Made by a program: the position numbers and the translations under genes. A stretch of DNA of 9,035 nucleotides from Acidobacteriota bacterium (GTDB lineage Bacteria; Acidobacteriota; Terriglobia; Terriglobales; Acidobacteriaceae), in NCBI GenBank assembly GCA_021810175.1, contig JAJZJJ010000077.1:1-9035 (forward strand), read 5' to 3'. Each line of letters opens with the position of its first letter. The first letter of the stretch is position 1. Shown piece by piece: positions 1 through 6,530 of the stretch. The notes under the pieces were generated by a model. It was given only the letters and a program-made list of their open reading frames with translations. It was not told where the DNA came from and ran no database searches.

Positions 1-82
1 CAACGGCTCCGACATCTACATCTCGCACGTCATGATTCCCAACAATCAGGTCACCATCAACGGAGAAAGCAGCACCCCGTGA
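1..82 (+). CDS. C-terminal end of upstream gene, probably the RND periplasmic adaptor (MdtA/MuxA-like)
   Basis: Only the last 26 codons are visible, read from base 2 to the TGA at 80-82; they end ...MIPNNQVTINGESSTP. The fragment is too short to show a domain. The call rests on context: the family order is adaptor, then MdtB, then MdtC, and this frame overlaps the MdtB start by 4 bp, as the next two junctions also do. Membrane-fusion adaptors often end in a poorly conserved polar tail after their last beta domain, which fits this polar, acid-poor stretch. If correct, the protein would be a periplasmic, probably membrane-anchored, linker between the RND heterotrimer and the outer-membrane channel. 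That an open reading frame ends here is well supported; its identity is inference. Confidence 0.6.
   Translation, partial: NGSDIYISHVMIPNNQVTINGESSTP
62..65 (+). promoter_or_regulatory. Weak Shine-Dalgarno (GGAG) for the MdtB-like gene
   Basis: GGAG lies inside the end of the upstream gene, 13 bases before the GTG start at 79. That is longer than the usual spacing. Initiation here probably depends largely on ribosomes terminating at the overlapping TGA (80-82). Confidence 0.4.
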
Positions 83-3000
83 GCCCGTCCCGCCCATTCA
101 TCCTGCGGCCGGTCGCCACTTCGCTGCTGATGGCCGCCATCCTTCTCGTGGGCATTGTGGCATTCACGCAGTTGCCGGTTTCCGCTCTGCCCGAGGTCGA
201 TTACCCGACCATTCAGGTCCTGACGTTCTATCCCGGCGCCAGTCCGCAGATTAGCGCCACGACCATTACGGGTCCCCTGGAGCGGCAGTTCGGCCAAATG
301 CCCGGCCTCAACCAGATGACGTCCACCAGCGCGGCGGGCGTCTCCATCATTGTTCTGCAGTTCGATCTCTCGCTGCCGATCGACGTCGCCGAGCAGGAAG
401 TCCAGGCCGCCATCAACAGCGGCCAGTCCTATCTGCCGTCGGTTCTTCCCACGCCGCCGATCTACAGCAAAACGAACCCCGCCGATGCGCCCATTCTTAC
501 CATGGGCATTACCTCCAACGAGCTTCCCCTCTCGAAAGTCGAGGACCTCGTCGATACCCGGCTGGCTCCGAAGCTCTCGCAGGTTGCGGGAGTCGGGCTG
601 GTCAGCATCAGCGGCGGGCAAAAACCGGCGGTCCGCATTGAGGCCAACCCGGTTCAGCTCGCGTCCTACGGCCTCAGTCTCGAGGATCTGCGTGCCGCCC
701 TGATCGAGGCCAGCGTCAATGCCGCCAAGGGCAACTTCGACGGCCCCCGCCAGGATTATCAGATCGCCACCAACGACCAGATCACGGAAGCCAGCCAGTA
801 CAAAAACGTGGTGGTGACCTACCGCAACGGCGCTCCTGTCTTCGTGAAGGACGTGGCGAAGGTCGTCAACGGCGTGCAGAATGCCGCCGAAGCCGCCTGG
901 ATGAACACGACCCCGGCCATCATCCTGAATATCCAGCGCCAGCCGGGCGCGAACACGATCACCGTCGTCCACTCCATCCGTAAGATTCTTCCCCAGCTGG
1001 AGGCCGATCTGCCGGCCTCCATTCATATCCGCGTTCTCACCGACATGACCACCAGCATTGAGGCTTCGGTCCACGATGTGGAGTTCGAGCTGATGCTGAC
1101 CATCGGTCTGGTGGTGATGGTGATCTTCCTCTTCCTGCGCAGCGTTTACGCCACCGTCATTCCCTCGGTCGCTGTTCCGCTGTCCATCGTTGGCACCTTT
1201 GCCGTGATGTACCTGCTGGGCTACAGCCTGGACAACCTCTCGCTCATGGCGCTCACCATCTCCACCGGATTCGTGGTGGACGATGCCATCGTCATGATCG
1301 AGAACATCTCCCGCTATCTCGAAGAAGGCATGACGCCCCTCCAGGCGGCGCTTACCGGAGCCGGACAGATCGGCTTCACCATCGTTTCGCTCACCGTCTC
1401 GCTGGTGGCGGTGCTCATCCCTCTGCTGTTCATGGGCGACGTGGTTGGCCGGTTGTTCCGCGAGTTCGCCGTCACCCTGGCTGTCACCATCGTCATCTCG
1501 GCCATTGTCTCGCTCACGCTCACGCCGATGATGTGCTCCCGCATCCTGCGCCACAATCCCGCGTCGCAGCAAACCCGCTTCTACCGCTGGTCCGAGCATG
1601 TCTTCAACAGCATGATCGATTTTTACGGGCGGACGCTGCGGGTGGTCCTGCGTTTCCAGACCATCACCCTGCTGGTAGCGCTGGGAACCCTCGTCCTGAC
1701 CGTCTACCTCTACATCATCATTCCCAAAGGCTTCTTTCCCGTGCAGGACACCGGCGTGATCCAGGCCATCTCCCAGGCGCCGGAAGCGATTTCGTTCTCC
1801 GCCATGTCCCGCCGCCAGCAGGAGCTGGACCGTGCCATCCTGAAGGATCCCGCCGTTGAGAGCCTCTCTTCCTTCATCGGAGTGGACGGCATCAACACCA
1901 CGCTGAACAGCGGACGCATCGAGATCAATCTGAAACCGCTCGATCAGCGCCACGTCAGCGCGGCCAACGTCATCCGCCGCCTGCAGAAGAGGCTTGCCAA
2001 TATCCCCGGCATTCACCTCTACATGCAGCCCGTGCAGGACATCACCGTCGACGATCGCGTCAGCCGAACTCTCTATCAGTACACGCTCGAAGATCCCAAT
2101 ACCGAGGAACTCAATCGGTGGACGGCAAAATTCGTCGCTCGCCTGAAGAAGTTGCCCGATCTCGAGGATGTGGCTACGGACCAGCAGACCGGCGGCATTG
2201 CGGTCTCGCTCCTGATCGACCGAGTGACCGCCTCGCGCCTCGGCATCGCACCCACCACCATAGACAACACCCTGTACGATGCCTACGGCCAGCGGCAGAT
2301 CAGCACGCTCTACACGCAGCTCAATCAATACCACGTTATCCTGCAGACCGCTCCGAAATGGGCGCAGGATCCCGCGAATCTCGGCGATCTCTACATCCCG
2401 ACGAATGCCTCGTCCGGCCTCAGCGGCGCTGCCGCGGCAACCACGTATGCTGCCGCGGCGTCAGCCTCCGCCGGTTCCAACGCTCTTACCGCCGGCCCTC
2501 TTTATACGCCCAGCTCGGGTGCTCTCACGGCCCCGGCCTCCGTGCTGTCCCCAACCAGCAGCATCCCAAACGCCGCTGTTCCTGCCGCCAGCACGACCGC
2601 GATTCCGCTGAAGGCATTTACCAAAGAGTCCATCGTTTCGGAACCTCTTTCCATCAACCATCAGGGACAGTTCCCCTCGGTCACCGTTTCCTTCAACCTC
2701 GCGCCGCACGGTTCGCTCGGCACGGCCATTTCCCAGGTCAACCAGGTTGCCGCCAGTCTGCACTTTCCCGCCAGCCTCCAGTCGGGCTTTGAAGGAACCG
2801 CCGCCGCTTTCCAGCGCTCGCTTTCCAATGAGGCTCTGCTTATCCTGGCCGCTCTGGTCACCGTCTACATTGTGCTGGGCGTTCTCTACGAGAGCTTCAT
2901 CCATCCCATCACCATTCTCTCCACGCTGCCATCGGCCGGTGTCGGCGCTTTGCTGGCCCTGATGATCTTTCATCAGGACCTCAGCGTCGTCGGCATCATC

Positions 3001-3399
3001 GGCATCATCCTGCTCATCGGCATCGTCAAGAAAAACGGCATCATGATCGTCGACTTCGCCCTGGAGGCGGAGCGCGAGCGCGGTAAAAGCGCCACGGACG
3101 CCATCTTTGAGGCCAGCATGCTCCGCTTCCGGCCGATCATGATGACCACCATGGCGGCTCTGCTGGGCGGGCTGCCCCTGGCGCTGGGCCGCGGACTCGG
3201 CTCCGAGCTGCGCCGTCCTCTCGGCATCGCCATGGTCGGTGGCCTGCTCCTCAGCCAGATCCTCACCCTCTACACCACTCCGGTCATCTACATCTTCTTC
3301 GACAATCTTGGCCGCCGCCTCTCCGGCCGCCGGTCCGCGCCTCAGTCCGCCCTGATTACCGAAAGCGCAACACCAAGCCACGGGGAGATGCACCCGTGA
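79..3399 (+). CDS. mdtB: MdtB/MuxB-like RND multidrug efflux pump subunit
   Basis: Inner-membrane subunit of a proton-driven tripartite drug exporter, expected to form a heterotrimer with the next gene's product. The 1106-residue protein starts at GTG 79. The first transmembrane helix is at about residues 12-30, followed by LPVSALPEVDYPTIQV, which closely matches E. coli MdtB. FGQMPGL, DVAEQEVQAAIN and NPADAPI follow. TM2 begins near residue 335. The proton-relay Asp pair of TM4 is D401-D402 in GFVVDDAIVMIEN, and the relay Lys of TM10 is K985 in GIVKKNGIMIVDF, aligned with AcrB K940. IPKGFFPVQDTG opens the second periplasmic loop at residue 548, and TM8 starts near 918. The ending RRPLGIAMVGGLL is MdtB-type, whereas MdtC has LGITIVGG. 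E. coli MdtB is 1040 residues; the excess here is almost all an Ala/Ser/Thr/Pro-rich insert at about 777-841. The gene overlaps both neighbours by 4 bp. The substrate cannot be read from the sequence. Confidence 0.96.
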   Translation: MSPSRPFILRPVATSLLMAAILLVGIVAFTQLPVSALPEVDYPTIQVLTFYPGASPQISATTITGPLERQFGQMPGLNQMTSTSAAGVSIIVLQFDLSLPIDVAEQEVQAAINSGQSYLPSVLPTPPIYSKTNPADAPILTMGITSNELPLSKVEDLVDTRLAPKLSQVAGVGLVSISGGQKPAVRIEANPVQLASYGLSLEDLRAALIEASVNAAKGNFDGPRQDYQIATNDQITEASQYKNVVVTYRNGAPVFVKDVAKVVNGVQNAAEAAWMNTTPAIILNIQRQPGANTITVVHSIRKILPQLEADLPASIHIRVLTDMTTSIEASVHDVEFELMLTIGLVVMVIFLFLRSVYATVIPSVAVPLSIVGTFAVMYLLGYSLDNLSLMALTISTGFVVDDAIVMIENISRYLEEGMTPLQAALTGAGQIGFTIVSLTVSLVAVLIPLLFMGDVVGRLFREFAVTLAVTIVISAIVSLTLTPMMCSRILRHNPASQQTRFYRWSEHVFNSMIDFYGRTLRVVLRFQTITLLVALGTLVLTVYLYIIIPKGFFPVQDTGVIQAISQAPEAISFSAMSRRQQELDRAILKDPAVESLSSFIGVDGINTTLNSGRIEINLKPLDQRHVSAANVIRRLQKRLANIPGIHLYMQPVQDITVDDRVSRTLYQYTLEDPNTEELNRWTAKFVARLKKLPDLEDVATDQQTGGIAVSLLIDRVTASRLGIAPTTIDNTLYDAYGQRQISTLYTQLNQYHVILQTAPKWAQDPANLGDLYIPTNASSGLSGAAAATTYAAAASASAGSNALTAGPLYTPSSGALTAPASVLSPTSSIPNAAVPAASTTAIPLKAFTKESIVSEPLSINHQGQFPSVTVSFNLAPHGSLGTAISQVNQVAASLHFPASLQSGFEGTAAAFQRSLSNEALLILAALVTVYIVLGVLYESFIHPITILSTLPSAGVGALLALMIFHQDLSVVGIIGIILLIGIVKKNGIMIVDFALEAERERGKSATDAIFEASMLRFRPIMMTTMAALLGGLPLALGRGLGSELRRPLGIAMVGGLLLSQILTLYTTPVIYIFFDNLGRRLSGRRSAPQSALITESATPSHGEMHP
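2407..2601 (+). other. Low-complexity Ala/Ser/Thr/Pro-rich insert in the MdtB-like subunit
   Basis: These codons encode about residues 777-841, composed mostly of Ala, Ser, Thr, Pro, Gly and Leu with almost no charge. The insert lies between DLYIPT and IPLKAFTKE. At this place E. coli MdtB has only a few residues (DLYLTSSDGKQIPLS) and AcrB has a short hairpin (AADGQMVPF). By alignment to AcrB this is the C-terminal part of the docking domain, on the side facing the adaptor and channel. The flanks are normal family sequence and the frame is intact, so this is a real in-frame expansion and not a frameshift. Its function is unknown; a flexible periplasmic loop is the simplest reading. Confidence 0.8.
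2428..2459 (+). repeat. Two 11-bp direct repeats within the insert
   Basis: GCTGCCGCGGC occurs at 2428-2438 and again at 2449-2459, in the same codon phase and exactly 21 bp (7 codons) apart. Both copies encode an Ala run (residues 784-787 and 791-794). The remaining bases of the 21-bp unit do not match well. This fits an old slippage duplication that helped lengthen the insert, but it could be chance in Ala-rich coding DNA. Confidence 0.5.
2995..3020 (+). repeat. 26-bp block identical to one in the downstream paralogue (TM10 region)
   Basis: These 26 bases in the MdtB-like gene recur exactly at 6150-6175 in the MdtC-like gene. They encode IIGIILLIG just before the relay lysine. The match comes from paralogy plus shared codon choice, and it is one of the longer uninterrupted identities noticed between the two genes. 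Confidence 0.75.
3382..3387 (+). promoter_or_regulatory. Shine-Dalgarno (GGGGAG) for the MdtC-like gene
   Basis: GGGGAG ends 8 bases before the GTG at 3396 and lies within the last codons of the MdtB-like gene. The spacing is good and supports the GTG start, which overlaps the upstream TGA (3397-3399). Confidence 0.7.
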
Positions 3400-6300
3400 G
3401 CCTCTCGTGGATGTTCATCCGCCGGCCGGTTGCCACCACGCTGCTCACCCTCGCTGTGGCCATCGCCGGAGCCATCGCCTTCACCCAGCTTCCGGTGGCT
3501 CCGCTGCCCCAGGTCGATTACCCAACCATCAACGTGGTCGCCGGCCTGCCGGGGGCGAGCGCGGAAATCATGGCTGCCTCGGTCGCCACTCCGCTGGAGC
3601 GCCAGCTTGGCCACATCGCCGGCATCACCGAGATGACTTCCACCAGTTCGCTCGGTTATACGCGGATCACTCTGCAGTTCGACCTGAACCGCAACATCAA
3701 CGGCGCCGCCCGCGACGTGCAGGCCGCCATCAACGCCGCTCGCACCTATCTGCCGGCGAATCTCCCTTCCAATCCGCGCTTCTGGGAAGCCAACCCCGCC
3801 GACGCGCCGATCCTCATCATCGGGCTCACCTCGAAGAAGTACGACGTTACGAAGATCTACGATCTTGCTTCCACGATCCTGCAGCAGCGGCTCTCCACCA
3901 TTGAAGGGGTCGGCCAGATTTTTGTCGGCGGCGGGGCTCTGCCTTCAGTGCGCGTGGAAGTGAATCCGACGAAGCTGGAGAGCTTCGGGCTTTCCCTCGC
4001 GAATGTCCGTTCCGCGCTGAGTCTGCAGAACTCGCACCTGGCTCTCGGTCAGCTGGCCAACAACCAGATGACCGCTGAAATCATCGACAACGACCAGATC
4101 TCCCGCGCCAGCCAGTACAAGCCTCTGGTCGTCGGCTACCACAACGGCGCCGCCGTCCGCCTGGAAGATGTCGCCGGTGTCTATAACTCCACTGAAGATA
4201 TCCGGAATGCCGGGTACATGGATGGAAAACGCGCTGCGTTCCTCATCGTTTTCCGCCAGCCCGGCGCGAACATTATCCAGACCGTGGACCGGGTCAAGAA
4301 GCAGCTCCCCTTTCTTCAGGCGATTATGCCGGCCGGCATCCACGCCAGCATTGTTCTCGACCGCACCACCACCATCCGCGCATCGGTCCACGACGTCGAA
4401 GGGACCCTCGTGTTTTCGATCATGCTCGTCGTGCTGGTGGTGTTTGTCTTCCTGCGCAGTCCTCGGGCCACCCTCATTCCCTCCATAGCAGTGCCGGTTT
4501 CGCTGATTGGCACATTTGCCGTCATGTACCTCTTCGGCTATTCGATCGACAATCTCTCCCTGATGGCCCTCACCATCTCCACCGGCTTTGTTGTGGACGA
4601 TGCGATTGTGGTGATGGAGAACATCACCCGCCATCTCGAGAGCGGAATGCCGGCCTTCAACGCCGCTCTGGTCGGCGCGCGCGAAATCGGCTTCACTGTC
4701 TTCTCCATCAGCATGTCGCTCATTGCCGTCTTCATCCCCATCCTCATGATGGGTGGCATTATCGGGCGGCTCTTCCGCGAGTTCGCGGTCACTCTTTCCA
4801 CCGCCATCGTTGTCTCGATGGTCATCTCGCTGACCACCACCCCGACGATGTGCGCGCACCTGCTCCGGGGCCACGACGACGAGCGTCCCCACAACCGGCT
4901 CTACCGCGCCAGTGAGAAGGGCTTCAACGCCCTGCTTGCCGGGTACCGTCATTCGCTCGCCTGGGCGCTCGACAATCCCGTCCTCATCCTCATCGTGCTG
5001 GGACTCACCATCGCCCTGAACCTGGTGGTCATGGTCCGCATCCCCAAAGGCTTTTTCCCCGTGCAGGATACGGGAGCTGTCGTCGGCGGCGTGCAGGGGC
5101 CGCAGGATGCCTCCTTCCCCTTCATGAGCTATGCGCTGCGGCAGATGGTGAAGATCATCAAGGCCAATCCCGCCGTCGCCCATGTCAATGCCTACACCCA
5201 GGGCAACGGCGGCGGATGGATGTTTGTCGCGCTCAAGCCGCTCGGCCACGGCAAGGGCGAGCGCACCTCCAGCGCCACCCAGGTCATCAATCAGCTTCGG
5301 CCCCAGCTCGACCGCTTTCCTGGCGCGACCGCCTATCTCCACCCGGTGCAGGATCTCCGCATCGGGGCTCGCGTCTCCAATTCGATGTATGAGTACACCA
5401 TCACGGCCGACACCCTTCCGGAGCTCGCCCAGTGGGGCCCGATCCTGCTCAAGCGCATTCGCCGGCTGCCCGGATTCGAGGACGTCTACGCCGATCAGCA
5501 GAACCGCGGCCTGCAGGAGATGCTGCATATCGATCGCGTCACCGCCGCCCGGCTCGGCCAGACCCCGCAGGCCGTTGACAGCGCGCTCTATGGCGCCTTT
5601 GGCCAGTCTCTGGTTTCTGTCCTCTACACTCCGCTCAACCAGTACTACGTCGTCCTGGAAGTCGCTCCGAAATACTGGCAGTCGCCCGCGGGCCTGAACG
5701 ATATCTGGCTGAATCCGGGCGGCAATTCTCCCTCCCGGGCTGGCATTAGCTCCATCGCCCCGCTGAATACCGTCACCAGTGCCTACGCCACGACCACGCC
5801 GCTCTACATCAACCACACCGGGCAGTTCCCCTCGGATACGGTTTCATTCAACCTGGCGAAGGGCGTTCCGCTCAGTCAGGCCACGCGCGAACTGGATGAG
5901 ATGGAATCCCGTCTCGGCCTTCCCGACAATGTTCACGGAGCCTTCTCCGGAACGGCCCGCGAATTTCAAAAGTCGCTTTCCACCGAGATGTGGCTGTTCA
6001 TCACGGCAATCCTGGCCGTCTACATCGTGCTGGGCATTCTCTATGAGAGCCTGGTCCATCCCTTCACCATTCTCTCCACGCTGCCGTCGGCCTCCATTGG
6101 CGCCATGCTGGCGCTCATCATCTTTCACATCAGCCTCAATGTCATTTCGATCATCGGCATCATCCTGCTCATCGGAATCGTGAAAAAGAATGCGATCATG
6201 ATGATCGACTTCGCGCTCATGGCCGAGCGCGAGCAGCAGAAGTCCACCTACGACGCCATCTTTGAAGCCTGCATGCTGCGCTTCCGTCCCATCCTGATGA

Positions 6301-6530
6301 CCACTATGTCCGCCATCTGCGGCGCTCTGCCCCTCGCCTTTGGAACCGGCATGGGCTCTGAGCTGCGGCGTCCGCTGGGCATCACCATCGTAGGCGGCCT
6401 GATGCTCAGCCAGCTCATCACTCTCTACACCACTCCGGTCGTCTATCTCTCCCTGGATCGCCTCCGTCTGCGCATCCTTGGAAAATCACGCGATGCCTTC
6501 CGCCCGGAAATCGAAGGAGCCGCGTCTTGA
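3396..6530 (+). CDS. mdtC: MdtC/MuxC-like RND multidrug efflux pump subunit
   Basis: Second inner-membrane pump subunit, paralogous to the preceding gene and expected to share one heterotrimer with it. The protein has 1044 residues (E. coli MdtC has 1025). It starts at GTG 3396 with MSLSWMFIRRPVATTLL, followed by LPVAPLPQVDYPTINV and INGAARDVQAAINAA, both characteristic of MdtC. The TM4 Asp pair is D401-D402 in GFVVDDAIVVMEN, and the TM10 Lys is K931 in GIVKKNAIMMIDF, so the proton relay looks intact in both subunits. IPKGFFPVQDTG begins at residue 549. LGITIVGGLMLSQLITLYTTPVVYL near the C terminus is MdtC-type. A modest Gly/Ser/Asn-rich extension at about residues 769-787 falls at the same place as the long insert in the MdtB-like protein. 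The gene overlaps both neighbours by 4 bp. Subunit type is clear; the exported compounds are not known. Confidence 0.96.
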   Translation: MSLSWMFIRRPVATTLLTLAVAIAGAIAFTQLPVAPLPQVDYPTINVVAGLPGASAEIMAASVATPLERQLGHIAGITEMTSTSSLGYTRITLQFDLNRNINGAARDVQAAINAARTYLPANLPSNPRFWEANPADAPILIIGLTSKKYDVTKIYDLASTILQQRLSTIEGVGQIFVGGGALPSVRVEVNPTKLESFGLSLANVRSALSLQNSHLALGQLANNQMTAEIIDNDQISRASQYKPLVVGYHNGAAVRLEDVAGVYNSTEDIRNAGYMDGKRAAFLIVFRQPGANIIQTVDRVKKQLPFLQAIMPAGIHASIVLDRTTTIRASVHDVEGTLVFSIMLVVLVVFVFLRSPRATLIPSIAVPVSLIGTFAVMYLFGYSIDNLSLMALTISTGFVVDDAIVVMENITRHLESGMPAFNAALVGAREIGFTVFSISMSLIAVFIPILMMGGIIGRLFREFAVTLSTAIVVSMVISLTTTPTMCAHLLRGHDDERPHNRLYRASEKGFNALLAGYRHSLAWALDNPVLILIVLGLTIALNLVVMVRIPKGFFPVQDTGAVVGGVQGPQDASFPFMSYALRQMVKIIKANPAVAHVNAYTQGNGGGWMFVALKPLGHGKGERTSSATQVINQLRPQLDRFPGATAYLHPVQDLRIGARVSNSMYEYTITADTLPELAQWGPILLKRIRRLPGFEDVYADQQNRGLQEMLHIDRVTAARLGQTPQAVDSALYGAFGQSLVSVLYTPLNQYYVVLEVAPKYWQSPAGLNDIWLNPGGNSPSRAGISSIAPLNTVTSAYATTTPLYINHTGQFPSDTVSFNLAKGVPLSQATRELDEMESRLGLPDNVHGAFSGTAREFQKSLSTEMWLFITAILAVYIVLGILYESLVHPFTILSTLPSASIGAMLALIIFHISLNVISIIGIILLIGIVKKNAIMMIDFALMAEREQQKSTYDAIFEACMLRFRPILMTTMSAICGALPLAFGTGMGSELRRPLGITIVGGLMLSQLITLYTTPVVYLSLDRLRLRILGKSRDAFRPEIEGAAS
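6150..6175 (+). repeat. Second copy of the 26-bp TM10 block
   Basis: Exact direct repeat of 2995-3020, about 3.15 kb downstream, at the equivalent position of the MdtC-like gene. Another shared run is CTCTACACCACTCCGGTC at 3268-3285 and 6423-6440. Confidence 0.75.
6514..6519 (+). promoter_or_regulatory. Shine-Dalgarno (AAGGAG) that decides a TTG start for the outer-membrane factor
   Basis: AAGGAG ends 7 bases before TTG 6527 but 19 bases before the in-frame ATG at 6539. The spacing, together with the same 4-bp stop/start overlap seen at the other junctions, favours TTG 6527 as the start. Confidence 0.65.

Noticed and set aside
46..2334. A 762-codon open frame antisense to the MdtB-like gene
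   Set aside because: It mirrors the codon pattern of the real gene on the opposite strand, is rich in Asp, His, Gly and Arg, has no recognisable domain or hydrophobic core, and overlaps a highly conserved transporter. Long antisense frames are expected in GC-rich DNA.
2118..2792. A 224-codon plus-strand frame inside the MdtB-like gene, considered as a sign of a frameshift around the insert
   Set aside because: The main frame is continuous with conserved family sequence on both sides of the insert, and the alternative frame encodes an Arg/Pro/His-rich shadow.
2461..3393. A 310-codon antisense frame across the 3' half of the MdtB-like gene
   Set aside because: Shadow of conserved transmembrane codons; its Asp-rich runs are the complement of Ile/Val codons in TM10 and nearby helices.
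3945..5816. A 623-codon open frame antisense to the MdtC-like gene
   Set aside because: It has the same Asp/His/Gly/Arg-rich shadow composition as the frame opposite the first pump gene. The similarity of the two shadow proteins comes from the paralogy of the sense genes and is not evidence of a real antisense family.
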